Origin: Streptomyces gardneri
GTDB lineage: Bacteria > Actinomycetota > Actinomycetes > Streptomycetales > Streptomycetaceae
Assembly: GCF_006539185.1 (NCBI RefSeq)
Contig: NZ_BJMN01000030.1
Location: 1 to 64,000 of the forward strand
DNA: 64,000 nt
Direction: 5' to 3'
A program made the position numbers and the translations under genes. Shown in pieces: positions 27,310 through 35,260 of this stretch. How positions within the stretch are numbered: position 1 is the first letter of the stretch; each line of letters starts with the position of its first letter. The notes beneath the pieces are model-generated. The model saw nothing but the letters and a program-made list of their open reading frames with translations, was not told the origin of the DNA and made no database searches.

Positions 27310-28644
27310 GTGCTAGGAGAGTATCGGATCGAAGGTCGTCGCGCATCGGACATCGCCGCCAGCGTCGAGCGCGGAGTCGGCACAGGCGCCCTGGAGCCCG
27401 GGCAACTGCTGCCACCCATGCGGGAATTGGCGCTCACGCTCGGCGTGAACGCGAACACGGTTGCCGCCGCCTATCGCACCCTGCGTGAGCGCGGGGTCAT
27501 CGAGACGGACGGCCGGCGCGGCAGCCGGGTGCGGCCGCGGCCCGCCACCACCGCCCGCGGCTCGATCCGGGTGGACGCTCCCGCCGGGGTCCGGGACGTG
27601 AGCAACGGAAGCCCCGACCCCGCACTGCTGCCACCGCTCGGCGAGGCCTTCGCCGAGGTCGCGCGCGGGTACGCCGAGCGGCCCGGCATGTACGGAGAGG
27701 CCCCCGTCGACGAGGAGTTCGGGCGGCTCGCGCGGGCCGCCTTCGACGCGGACGGCGTGCCCGCCGGGCCGGTCGGGGTCGCCTCGGGCTCCCTCGACGC
27801 CATCGAGCGGGTGCTCGCCGTGCACCTCAGGCCCGGGGACGCCGTCGCCGTCGAGGACCCGGGCTGGGGAAGCCTGCTCGACCTCGTACCGGCGCTCGGG
27901 CTGCGACCGGTGCCCGTCGCCGTCGACGACGAGGGACCGCTGCCCGAGGAGGTCGAGCGGGCGATCCGGCGCGACGGGGCGCGGGCCGTGATCGTGACCG
28001 ACCGCGCGCAGAACCCGACCGGGGCGTGCGTCACCGAGGAGCGGGCGGCGGAGCTGCGGCTGGTCCTCGCCGCGCACCCCGACGTCCTGCTCGTGGAGGA
28101 CGACCACGGGCACGGCATCGTCGCGCAGCCCCTCCACCCCCTCGCCGGGGTCACCGAACGCTGGACGCTGGTGCGCTCGGTCGCCAAGGCGTACGGGCCC
28201 GACCTGCGGATCGCGGCCTTCACCGGGGACGCCGAGACCGTCGACCGGGTCCTCGGGCGGCAGCGGCTCGGCCCCGGCTGGGTCAGCCGGCTGCTCCAGC
28301 GGACCGTCGCCCACCTCTGGGCCGCCGAGGCGGTCGACCCGGTCGCCGTCGCCCGCTCCTACGGGAAGCGGCGCGACGGACTGGTGAGGGCCCTCGCCCG
28401 GCGGGGCATCGAGGCCCACGGGCGCAGCGGCATGAACGTCTGGGTGCCGGTCGCGGACGAGACGGGCGCGGTGTCGCACCTCGTGGCCGACGGCTGGGCC
28501 GTGGCGCCGGGTGCGCGCTTCCGGATGAGCGCGGGGCCGGCCGTCCGGGTCACCGTCTCCGGCCTCGCCGTCGGGGACGTCGAGCCTCTCGCCGAGGCCA
28601 TCGCGCGGGCGGCGGGACCGGCGCCCGCGCGGAGTTACGGGTGA
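27310..28644 (+). CDS. MocR family regulator: GntR-type HTH fused to aminotransferase domain
   Basis: 444 residues. GntR winged HTH at 1-75 (SVERGVGTGALEPGQLLPPM, then ALTLGVNANTVAAAYRTLRE). A fold type I aminotransferase domain covers about 110-435, with SVAKAYGPDLRIA holding the PLP lysine and DRAQNPTGA upstream. MocR proteins sense PLP, GABA or amino acids and often regulate a divergent neighbour; here the neighbour is a PNPOx-fold gene, which hints at vitamin B6 or flavin metabolism. Leaderless GTG 27310. Ends with a 10-nt convergent overlap with the next gene. Confidence 0.9.
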   Translation: MLGEYRIEGRRASDIAASVERGVGTGALEPGQLLPPMRELALTLGVNANTVAAAYRTLRERGVIETDGRRGSRVRPRPATTARGSIRVDAPAGVRDVSNGSPDPALLPPLGEAFAEVARGYAERPGMYGEAPVDEEFGRLARAAFDADGVPAGPVGVASGSLDAIERVLAVHLRPGDAVAVEDPGWGSLLDLVPALGLRPVPVAVDDEGPLPEEVERAIRRDGARAVIVTDRAQNPTGACVTEERAAELRLVLAAHPDVLLVEDDHGHGIVAQPLHPLAGVTERWTLVRSVAKAYGPDLRIAAFTGDAETVDRVLGRQRLGPGWVSRLLQRTVAHLWAAEAVDPVAVARSYGKRRDGLVRALARRGIEAHGRSGMNVWVPVADETGAVSHLVADGWAVAPGARFRMSAGPAVRVTVSGLAVGDVEPLAEAIARAAGPAPARSYG

Positions 28645-29732
28645 GTCTCGGTCGCCGTGTGCCCGGCCCGGGCTTCCGGTCCCGGACCCGCACCTAGGCG
28701 CAGTGGGGCGGAGGCCCCCGCGAGGGCGCCGTCCCGTGTGCCCACCTTCCCCGCCGCGGCGGGACGCATACCCACGCGCGACGGCGGTGCGGTACGGCGG
28801 GAAGCCCGGGTCTGGGTGAGGGCGGCTCCCGCCAGGACGATCACCGCGCCGACCGGTGTGTTCCAGGCGAGCTGCTCGCCCAGGACCGCCACGCCCGCCG
28901 CCGTGGCGATGACGGGGATGAAGTACGTGACCATGGAGGCCGTCGTCGGGCCCACCTCGGCCACCACGCCGTACTGCAGCAGCATCGCGTACCCCGTGCC
29001 GAGCGCGCCGAGCGCGATCACGGCGAGCAGCGGCACGACCTCCACCGACTCCGGCACGGAGGTGAACAGCGGGGTGACCACGGCCAGCTGGAGCGTCGCG
29101 AGGCCCACCTGCGAACCGGCGAGCGAGAGATGCGAGACGCCCGTGTCGCTCAGCGTCCTGCGGACGTAGATCCAGCCCACCGCGTAACTGAAGGAGGCCA
29201 GCAGGGCCAGCGCCGTGCCCGTCACGTCGAGCCCGGAGAAGCCCTGCCAGGCGCCGAGGACGGTCAGGACCCCGATGAAGCCGATGCCCAGACCGGCCGC
29301 GCGGACCCGGGTCGGGCGGTCCTCGGAGAGTGCGACGAGCGAGAGGAGCATGCCCCACAGCGGGGTCGTCGCGTTGCAGATGCCCGCCAGGGTCGACGGG
29401 ATCGTCAGCTCCGCGTACGCGAAGAGCGAGAACGGCAGCGCGTTGAGCAGGAAGGCCGCGACCGTCAGATGGCCCCAGACGCGAGCGCCGCGCGGCAGCC
29501 GGTCCCGCTTCACCACCATCGCGACGGCGAGCACCGCCGTACCGAACAGCAGCCGCCCGAACGTCACCTGGAAGGGGGCGAAGCCCTCCGTGCCGACCTT
29601 GATGAAGAGGAAGCTGAACCCCCAGATGAGGGCCAGGACGCCGAAGCGGACGCGCCAGTCGAGCAGACGTGAGGTGCGGGCGGGACGCGAGGAGGTCGAG
29701 GGGGGCGCGGAGGGCGGGGCTGCGGGGCTCAT
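28635..29732 (-). CDS. EamA/DMT family transporter (third)
   Basis: 365 residues with ten membrane helices (RFGVLALIWGFSFLFIKVGT; ELTIPSTLAGICNATTPLWG; GTGYAMLLQYGVVAEVGPTT). It has a Pro/Ser-rich N-tail and a 45-residue Arg/Ala-rich C-tail outside the membrane domain. Divergent from a LysR regulator across a 73-bp gap carrying an inverted repeat, the classical layout for LysR control of an exporter. Substrate unknown. Confidence 0.87.
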   Translation of the reverse strand: MSPAAPPSAPPSTSSRPARTSRLLDWRVRFGVLALIWGFSFLFIKVGTEGFAPFQVTFGRLLFGTAVLAVAMVVKRDRLPRGARVWGHLTVAAFLLNALPFSLFAYAELTIPSTLAGICNATTPLWGMLLSLVALSEDRPTRVRAAGLGIGFIGVLTVLGAWQGFSGLDVTGTALALLASFSYAVGWIYVRRTLSDTGVSHLSLAGSQVGLATLQLAVVTPLFTSVPESVEVVPLLAVIALGALGTGYAMLLQYGVVAEVGPTTASMVTYFIPVIATAAGVAVLGEQLAWNTPVGAVIVLAGAALTQTRASRRTAPPSRVGMRPAAAGKVGTRDGALAGASAPLRLGAGPGPEARAGHTATETHP

Positions 29733-29761
29733 GCACTCAGGGTGACGGGCTCCACCTCTTA

Positions 29762-29780
29762 GAACAAGCGAGAATTGTTC
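29762..29780. promoter_or_regulatory. Inverted repeat operator between EamA and LysR genes
   Basis: GAACAA (29762-29767), 7 nt, TTGTTC (29775-29780). TAGTAT at 29793-29798 lies 7 nt before the LysR ATG and is a likely -10 for leaderless transcription. Spacing fits a LysR dimer site serving both genes. Confidence 0.6.
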
Positions 29781-29805
29781 GACCCCTTCCCTTAGTATCG
29801 CTTAC

Positions 29806-30708
29806 ATGTTGAATCTGGAGCGCCTGCGCACCCTCGACGCCGTCGCCCGGCACGGTTCGGTCAGCGGCGCGGCCGACGGGCTGCACGTCACCACCTCGGC
29901 CGTCTCCCAGCAGCTCTCCAAGCTGGAGCGCGAGGTGGGGCAGCAACTGCTCGCCAAGCACGGGCGGGGGGTGCGGCTCACCGACGCCGGGCTGCTCCTC
30001 GCCGAGCACGCCGCCCGGATCCTGTCCCAGGTCCAGATGGCCCAGGCCGACATCGAGGCCCAGCGGGGCCAGGTGGTGGGTGAGGTGCGGGCCGCCGCCT
30101 TCCCGACCGCTGCCCGGGGGCTCTTCCCGGCCGCGCTCGCCGCCCTGCGCGAGGGGCACCCCGAACTGCGGGTCCGGACGACCGAGCTGGAGCCCGAGCA
30201 CGGGGTGCGCGCGGTGCTGCGCGGCGACGCGGACCTCGCCCTCGTCCTGGACTGGAGCAACAAGCGGGCGCCGGTACCGGGGGGCCTGGAGCGGGCCCAT
30301 CTCCTGGACGACACCGCGGACGTGGCGCTGCCCGCCGGGCACCGCCTGGCCGGGCGGGAGACGGTGGATCTGGAGGACTTCGCCGACGAGGAGTGGGTGT
30401 CCTGGCCCGAGGGCGAGTTCTGCCACGACTGGCTGATGTTCACCCTGCGCTCGCAGGGCATCGAGCCCCGCATCGGGCACCTGGCGGGGGAGCACCACAC
30501 GCAGCTGGCGCTCGTCGCGGCCGGCCTCGGGGTGTGCGTCACGCCCCGGCTCGGCCGCTCGGTGCCGGACGGGGTCGTGTTCGTGCCCGTCCGGCAGAAG
30601 GTGCGACGCCACATCTACGCCACCTGGCGCGCCGACGCGGGCCGTCGGCCCTCCGTACGGGCGGTCGTCGCGGCGCTGCGGGCGGCGGCCGAGCCGCTCG
30701 GGAGCTGA
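29806..30708 (+). CDS. LysR family transcriptional regulator
   Basis: 300 residues. N-terminal HTH (MLNLERLRTLDAVARHGSVS, then GLHVTTSAVSQQLSKLEREV) and a periplasmic-binding-protein-like effector domain (GEVRAAAFPTAARGLFPAAL onward). ATG 29806, leaderless spacing from TAGTAT. It probably regulates the divergent EamA transporter through the GAACAA-n7-TTGTTC site; the inducer is unknown. Confidence 0.9.
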   Translation: MLNLERLRTLDAVARHGSVSGAADGLHVTTSAVSQQLSKLEREVGQQLLAKHGRGVRLTDAGLLLAEHAARILSQVQMAQADIEAQRGQVVGEVRAAAFPTAARGLFPAALAALREGHPELRVRTTELEPEHGVRAVLRGDADLALVLDWSNKRAPVPGGLERAHLLDDTADVALPAGHRLAGRETVDLEDFADEEWVSWPEGEFCHDWLMFTLRSQGIEPRIGHLAGEHHTQLALVAAGLGVCVTPRLGRSVPDGVVFVPVRQKVRRHIYATWRADAGRRPSVRAVVAALRAAAEPLGS

Positions 30709-30752
30709 CGGGCGCCGCCGTGATCGGGGGAGGCCCTTCGAGTCGGCGACCC

Positions 30753-30830
30753 CCTGGTAGGGCCGGTGCCTCCCTGATAGCGCCGGCGCCTCCTGGTAGG
30801 GCCGGTGCCTCCCTGATAGCGCCGGCGCCT
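30753..30830. repeat. Two perfect 39-bp tandem repeats
   Basis: A 39-bp unit beginning CCTGGTAGGGCCGGTG occurs at 30753-30791 and 30792-30830 without mismatch, then the first bases again at 30831. It contains the palindrome GCGCCGGCGC. It lies in the convergent gap directly beside the stop codon of the minus-strand gene at 30832. Thirty-nine is a multiple of three. Too few units and no spacers for CRISPR. Confidence 0.85.
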
Positions 30831-30831
30831 C

Positions 30832-31290
30832 CTAGATCTTGCGGAAGTCCCAGGACGCGATGGCGTCCGGGGTCAGTCGCGCCCAGGCGTGGCGGCCGTC
30901 GTGCGGCATCACGTCCAGGCCGAAGTTCTTGGCGGCGAAGAGCTGTTCGGGCGCTTCGAGCTCGGGGAACGGTTCGCCGGTACGGGGGGCCTCGCCGACG
31001 AACTCGACCGTGCCCGACAGCTCGACGCCCCGCAGCTCGCCGTACTCCTCGCCGTCGTCCACGACCACCGCGATCCTCGGATCGGCGCGCATCTCCGACC
31101 AGCGGCGGCTGCGCGTCAGCGAGTACAGCCACAGGGCCCGGCCGTCCCAGGCGAACCACAGCGCGCTCACATGCGGACGGCCGTCGGCCGACACCGTCGC
31201 CACCCGGCAGGTGCGCTGTTCGGCGAGGAAGGAATCGAGCTCGGCCGGGGTCATCATGATCCGGCGGCCATGGCGCTGTGCGACGGTCAT
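30832..31290 (-). CDS. Pyridoxamine 5'-phosphate oxidase family protein (F420/FMN split barrel)
   Basis: 152 residues: LDSFLAEQRTCRVATVSADG, RPHVSALWFAWDGRALWLYS, TRSRRWSEMRADPRIAVVVD. This is the typical PNPOx-like/F420-binding split barrel, here in a short version that probably uses FMN or F420 as redox cofactor. ATG 31290 with SD AAGGG. It is divergent from the isochorismatase-like gene over a 7-7-7 inverted repeat. Exact substrate unknown. Confidence 0.85.
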   Translation of the reverse strand: MTVAQRHGRRIMMTPAELDSFLAEQRTCRVATVSADGRPHVSALWFAWDGRALWLYSLTRSRRWSEMRADPRIAVVVDDGEEYGELRGVELSGTVEFVGEAPRTGEPFPELEAPEQLFAAKNFGLDVMPHDGRHAWARLTPDAIASWDFRKI

Positions 31291-31308
31291 CGTCCGCACC
31301 CTTCTGGA

Positions 31309-31329
31309 TTTCTGATGAGACGTCAGAAA
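31309..31329. promoter_or_regulatory. Perfect 7-7-7 inverted repeat operator between divergent genes
   Basis: TTTCTGA (31309-31315), TGAGACG spacer, TCAGAAA (31323-31329). Symmetric and centrally placed between starts at 31290 (-) and 31367 (+); typical of TetR-type regulator sites. The regulator is not encoded next to it. Confidence 0.65.
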
Positions 31330-31366
31330 GCATGGAGGGCCATCGGCGCACAGGCAAGGGGAGACC

Positions 31367-32119
31367 ATGGGTGAGAGTGCGAGAGAGCGGCTCGGGGAGT
31401 GGATCCGTCCGGACGGCGGGGTCGTGCTGCTCACCGTCGAGTGTCAGCGGGGAGTCGTCGGCACGGAGAGCGCGCTGCCCGAACTGGCCGCCGTCGCCCG
31501 CTCGTCGGGTGCCCTGCGGAATGTGGCGCGGCTCGTGGCCGCCGCGCACGAGGCCGATGTCCAGGTGATCCACGCCGTGGCCGAGCGGCGCCCCGACGGG
31601 CGTGGCGCCAACACCAACGCGCGGCTCTTCCGGGCCGCCGCCCGGCTGCCGGTGCAGCAGCACAGTGGCAGCACGGCCGTACGGATCGCCGAACCGATCG
31701 AGGTCGCGGACGAGGACATCGTCGTCCGGCGCCTGCACGGGCTCTCTCCGCTCGCGGGCACGGACGTCGACGCGCTCCTGCGCAACCTCGGCTGCCGGAC
31801 GCTGATCGTGACCGGCGTCTCCGCCAACGTGGCCGTGCCCAACGCGGTCTTCGACGCCGTGAACCGCGGCTACACAGTCGTCGTGCCCGGGGACGCGATC
31901 GCGGGGGTGCCGGCCGACTACACCCCCGCGATGATCCGGAACACCCTCGCGCTCGTCGCCACGATCACGACGACGGACGAGGTGCTGGGCTGCTGGAAGG
32001 CCCCCCGGCGCGCCGGGCGAGCCGACGGCGCGCCCCGCAGCGCCGACCGGGTGGCCGACCGGGTGGCCGACCGAGGGGCCGGCCGAGGGGCCGCCGGGGG
32101 CGCCGTCAGCCGAGGCTGA
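31367..32119 (+). CDS. Isochorismatase-like family protein with altered catalytic residues
   Basis: 250 residues with the cysteine-hydrolase/isochorismatase Rossmann fold (GVVLLTVECQRGVVG; CRTLIVTGVSANVAVPNAVF; NRGYTVVVPGDAIAGVPADY). All three usual catalytic residues are changed: the Asp is Glu25, the Lys is Arg (121 or 122), and the nucleophilic Cys is Ala156 (NVAV in place of NVCV). It may be a non-hydrolytic family member or pseudoenzyme. The C-terminal tail repeats DRVADRVADRGAGRG from a short tandem duplication. ATG 31367 with SD GGGGAG. It overlaps the convergent Rieske gene by 14 nt. Confidence 0.82.
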   Translation: MGESARERLGEWIRPDGGVVLLTVECQRGVVGTESALPELAAVARSSGALRNVARLVAAAHEADVQVIHAVAERRPDGRGANTNARLFRAAARLPVQQHSGSTAVRIAEPIEVADEDIVVRRLHGLSPLAGTDVDALLRNLGCRTLIVTGVSANVAVPNAVFDAVNRGYTVVVPGDAIAGVPADYTPAMIRNTLALVATITTTDEVLGCWKAPRRAGRADGAPRSADRVADRVADRGAGRGAAGGAVSRG

Positions 32120-32510
32120 TCTCGTCACCCACCACCTGGATCGGCGTCGGCGGCAGCGGGGAGGTCGCCGGGCCGGACTTCACGCTGCCGTCCGACGCGT
32201 CGAAGTGGCTCTGGTGGCACGGGCACACGATCACGCCGTCCTTGACGCCGCTGACGGCGCAGCCCGCGTGGGTGCACTTGGACGAGAAGGCCTTGAACTC
32301 GCCGGCCTTCGGCTGGGTGATCACCAGGCCCTGACCGGCGATGACCTTGCCGCCGCCCACCGGGATGTCCCCGGTTCGCGCGAGGGTGGCGCCCGCCTGC
32401 TCCTCCGTGCCCTTGTCCTCGGTGTCGCCGCCACCGCAGGCCGCGAGCGCCGCCGCCAGGCCCGCGGCGCCCGCCGCCGAGACCACCGTCCTGCGTGCCA
32501 CTCCGCTCAT
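32106..32510 (-). CDS. Rieske [2Fe-2S] lipoprotein, probably Tat-exported
   Basis: 134 residues. The N-terminus has an RR motif (ARRTVVSAAG) followed by a hydrophobic run and the lipobox LAAC, so it is likely a Tat-exported lipoprotein. Rieske ligands CTHAGC and CPCHQSHFD are complete (two Cys, two His). A small membrane-surface electron carrier; partner unknown. It is not next to cytochrome bc1 genes. ATG 32510 with SD GAGGGG. Confidence 0.9.
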   Translation of the reverse strand: MSGVARRTVVSAAGAAGLAAALAACGGGDTEDKGTEEQAGATLARTGDIPVGGGKVIAGQGLVITQPKAGEFKAFSSKCTHAGCAVSGVKDGVIVCPCHQSHFDASDGSVKSGPATSPLPPTPIQVVGDEISLG

Positions 32511-32632
32511 GTGCTGCCCCTCTTTCCGTCACGCACTGGTGTGTTGGCACCCGACGGTACGGGTGTGACCTGTGCCCCGTTCACAGGATCGCCTCTTCGG
32601 GAGCCTTACAGTTCTTAGTAGAGTGTCGGAAC

Positions 32633-32650
32633 ATGGACACCCCGCGGTGA
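32633..32650 (+). CDS. Possible leaderless five-codon upstream ORF coupled to the AraC gene
   Basis: TAGAGT (32620-32625) is followed after 7 nt by ATG 32633, reading MDTPR and stop. The stop TGA overlaps the GTG start of the regulator (GTGA at 32647-32650). It could allow termination-reinitiation. Very short; may be chance. Confidence 0.3.
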   Translation: MDTPR

Positions 32651-33696
32651 AAGTGTCAACGGTCAGCGCCCACCACGTACGGGCCGCGCTGCTGGGAGGC
32701 GAGCGGCGAGGAGTCGCCCCCGCGCCGCTCCTCGCCAGGGCGGGACTGCCCTCCGAACTGCTCGGGGACGCCCATGCCAGGGTCCCGGCGGAACAGTTCG
32801 GGCGGCTCGTGAGGATGCTGTGGGCCATCCTCGACGACGAGCTGATCGGCTTCGGCGATGCGCCGAGCAAGGTCGGGACCTTCGCGATGATGGGCCATGC
32901 CGTGGTCCACGGCAGCCGTGACCTGCGCGAGGCGCTCCAACGCAGCCAGGCCTTCTACGCGCTCTTCCCGTCCGGCCCGCGCTTCCGGCTCGTCGAGCCG
33001 GGCGGAGGCGACGAGGCGGGCGGCGAGTGGGGTGACGAGGGCGGCGACGAGGCCCGGATGGAGTTCGACGTCGCCGGGTACGACGATCCGCTCCACTTCG
33101 GTGCGGAGTCCACCGTGCTCGTCGCCCACCGCTTCGCCGGCTGGCTCATCCGCCGCCGGATCGGCCTGCGGCGCGTGGAGTTCGCCTACCCCGAGCCCCG
33201 GCACGCCCAGGAGTACGCCGTCCTGTTCGGGGCGCCCTGCGTCTTCGGCGCCCGGCGGACGGCGGCCGTCTTCGACCGGGCGGACCTCGACGAGCCCGTC
33301 CTGCGGGACGCGGAGGCCCTCAGGGCCTTCCTCCGCCGGGCCCCCGTCGACGTATTCGTCTGCGCCGACTACGGCTGTACGGTGACCGGCCGCGTACGCC
33401 ACCTGATGGGGAGGGCCCTGCCCGCGGGGTCAGTGCCGACACCCGAGGAGCTCGCCGACCGGCTGTCCGTCAGCCCGCAGACCCTCCGCCGCCGACTGGC
33501 CGCCGAGGGAACCACGTACCAGCGCTTGCGCGATCAGGTGCGCCGCGACCACGCCATCGCCGAACTCTCCGGCGGCCGGGTCTCCATCGAGCTGCTCTCG
33601 CGGCAGCTCGGCTTCTCGGAACCCAGTGCGTTCCACCGGGCGTTCCGGCGCTGGACCGGCGAGACGCCCCGGGCCTACCGGGCCCGCAGTGGGTGA
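32647..33696 (+). CDS. AraC family transcriptional regulator (OruR/ArgR-like sensor)
   Basis: About 349 residues. N-terminal two-thirds match the 'arabinose-binding domain of AraC, N-term' type (RRGVAPAPLLARAGLPSELL, VPAEQFGRLVRML, HFGAESTVLVAHRFAGWLIR). C-terminal double HTH: PTPEELADRLSVSPQTLRRR and LLSRQLGFSEPSAFHRAFRR, then WTGETPRAYR. GTG 32647 chosen; GTG 32653 possible. Ligand and targets unknown. Confidence 0.87.
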   Translation: MKVSTVSAHHVRAALLGGERRGVAPAPLLARAGLPSELLGDAHARVPAEQFGRLVRMLWAILDDELIGFGDAPSKVGTFAMMGHAVVHGSRDLREALQRSQAFYALFPSGPRFRLVEPGGGDEAGGEWGDEGGDEARMEFDVAGYDDPLHFGAESTVLVAHRFAGWLIRRRIGLRRVEFAYPEPRHAQEYAVLFGAPCVFGARRTAAVFDRADLDEPVLRDAEALRAFLRRAPVDVFVCADYGCTVTGRVRHLMGRALPAGSVPTPEELADRLSVSPQTLRRRLAAEGTTYQRLRDQVRRDHAIAELSGGRVSIELLSRQLGFSEPSAFHRAFRRWTGETPRAYRARSG

Positions 33697-33762
33697 AGAC
33701 GGTCAACAACCGTGAGCGGTACGGTCACAGCCGCCGTCCGCCGCCGGGCCTACCGTCCCGCC

Positions 33763-33822
33763 ATGACCGAAATCGACCGGTCCGGCGCCGGCCGGCCCCC
33801 GGACCCCACCCGCCACCGATGA
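33763..33822 (+). CDS. Possible leaderless 19-residue upstream ORF coupled to the signal peptidase gene
   Basis: TACCGT (33751-33756) lies 6 nt before ATG 33763. The frame encodes 19 residues (MTEIDRSGAG...), then TGA at 33820-33822 overlapping the next ATG (ATGA). The layout suggests translational coupling, but codon bias cannot be judged on so few codons. Confidence 0.35.
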   Translation: MTEIDRSGAGRPPDPTRHR

Positions 33823-34451
33823 ACGCGCGCCGGGCGGCCGGCGCCGTCCTCGGTACCGGCGTCCTGCTCTGTCTGCTCGCGGCGCTGGCCGTCACGTCCC
33901 TGAGCGTCCGCGTCGACGGCACCAGCATGACCCCCACCCTCCAGGAGGGGGACCGGGTGCTCGTCGCACCGAGTTCGGCGGGCGAGGCGCGCCGCTTCGA
34001 CGTCGTCCTGCTCCGGGCGACCGGCCGGGACGCGCTGCTCGTCAAGCGGGTGATCGGGCTGCCGGGCGACCGGGTGGCCATCGCCTCCACGCCGGAACGG
34101 CCCTTCGAGGTCCTCCTGCAGGAGCGGGGCCAGGGTCCGGTCCACCGGGTGGTGGCCCCGCAATGGACCACGCAGGCCCACCGCACGGGTGCCTGCTGCG
34201 CGCCGGACGGCACGCGGTCGGCGCGGCCGGAGCTGCGGACCGTGCCCGAGGGCGCGTTCTTCTACCTGGGGGACAACCCCGATCTCTCGGACGACTCCCG
34301 GGCGTACGGCTGGGGGCGACTCGGCCGCGTCGAGGGGCGGGTCGGCCTGCGGGCCTTCCCCGTCTCGGCCTCGCCGGGCCTCGGCAACCGGCCCGTCCTG
34401 GAGCGATGGCAGGGCTTGGGGCAGGGGTCGGTGAAGGGGGCGGGCCCGTGA
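33819..34451 (+). CDS. lepB: Signal peptidase I
   Basis: 210 residues. One N-terminal membrane anchor (about 8-28). Catalytic Ser36 in VDGTSMTPTL and Lys75 in LLVKRVIGLPGDRV form the Ser-Lys dyad; the later box YLGDNPDLSDDSRAYG is complete. It cleaves signal peptides outside the membrane. The insertion HRTGACCAPDGTRSARP contains a Cys pair uncommon in the family. ATG 33819 by homology. An extra copy beside the usual chromosomal sip genes is likely, since no rplS or rnhB neighbours are present. Confidence 0.9.
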   Translation: MNARRAAGAVLGTGVLLCLLAALAVTSLSVRVDGTSMTPTLQEGDRVLVAPSSAGEARRFDVVLLRATGRDALLVKRVIGLPGDRVAIASTPERPFEVLLQERGQGPVHRVVAPQWTTQAHRTGACCAPDGTRSARPELRTVPEGAFFYLGDNPDLSDDSRAYGWGRLGRVEGRVGLRAFPVSASPGLGNRPVLERWQGLGQGSVKGAGP

Positions 34452-34457
34452 GCCGAC

Positions 34458-35069
34458 CTACCGGGTGGTGGGCGCGACGTTCTCCTGGCCCGTGCTCAGC
34501 GCGACCCGGACCACCGTGTCGGCGACGCGACGCGCCGACTCCTCCGGTGAGGCCGTGGACTGGACGATGTGGCTGGCCGTCAGTCGGACCGCCGCGTCCA
34601 CGGCCAGCTCGCGCGCGACCGGGTCCACGCCGGGCCAGGCCTCCGAGACGTACGCGTCGGCCATCGCCGTCGCGGTCTCGAACGCGGCCGCGGACCGGGT
34701 CGTGAGATAGGGGAGGAGGCCGTCCTCGCCGGTGCTCGTCAGGACCGCCTTGACCAGGGGATTCCGTCCGGCCAGCGTGAGCGTGAAGCCGACCGCGGCC
34801 TCGACGGCGGCGCGCAGGTCGTCCCGGTGCGCGTCCAGGCCCTGCTGGATGCCGAGGAGGCAGCGCTCCAGCTCGCGCTGGAACAGGGCCTCGCCGACCG
34901 CCTCCTTGGAGGGGAACTCCGAGTACAGCGTCTGTCGGCTGACGCCCACGGCTCCGGCGAGGTGCGCCATCCGGAGCTTGTCGAAGCCGCGGTCCGCGAC
35001 CGCCTCGTACGCGGCGTCCAGGAGGCGTTCGCGCAGCAGTGTCCGGACCGTCTCCCTGAACCGTGCCAT
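34458..35069 (-). CDS. TetR/AcrR family transcriptional regulator
   Basis: 203 residues. N-terminal HTH (RERLLDAAYEAVADRGFDKL, then LAGAVGVSRQTLYSEFPSKE) and an all-helical C-terminal ligand domain. TAGGCT on the minus strand (35081-35076) lies 6 nt before ATG 35069, so translation is leaderless. It is divergent from the DUF6230 operon, whose promoter carries two GACTGTCCA repeats that could be its binding sites. Confidence 0.88.
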   Translation of the reverse strand: MARFRETVRTLLRERLLDAAYEAVADRGFDKLRMAHLAGAVGVSRQTLYSEFPSKEAVGEALFQRELERCLLGIQQGLDAHRDDLRAAVEAAVGFTLTLAGRNPLVKAVLTSTGEDGLLPYLTTRSAAAFETATAMADAYVSEAWPGVDPVARELAVDAAVRLTASHIVQSTASPEESARRVADTVVRVALSTGQENVAPTTR

Positions 35070-35103
35070 CGGGTCAGCCTAGTCCAGCCGGATTTCTGCT
35101 CAG

Positions 35104-35147
35104 GACTGTCCAGAGTGTTGACACTTCTTCTCTGACTGTCCAATCCT
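35104..35147 (+). promoter_or_regulatory. DUF6230-operon promoter flanked by GACTGTCCA repeats
   Basis: TTGACA (35118-35123) is a consensus -35 and AATCCT (35142-35147) an 18-bp-spaced -10. GACTGTCCA occurs at 35104-35112 and 35134-35142, exactly 30 bp apart, on either side of the -35. AGTGT-TG-ACACT (35114-35125) is an inverted repeat over the -35. Likely control by the divergent TetR protein. Confidence 0.65.
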
Positions 35148-35260
35148 CGAACAGGTAGCCGCGAAGTGTCATCCGTCTCCGGTCTTCCGGCCGTGAGGCG
35201 CACGGCTGCCGGGTTCACATCCCCCCGCGCCGACGGCGCGGGACGACGGTGGGAGATCAC

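Noticed and set aside
27313..29736. 807-residue minus-strand frame across MocR and EamA genes
   Set aside because: Out of frame with both recognised proteins; Arg/Gly/Pro-rich shadow.
30753..30834. Possible CRISPR array
   Set aside because: Only two directly abutting identical units with no spacers.
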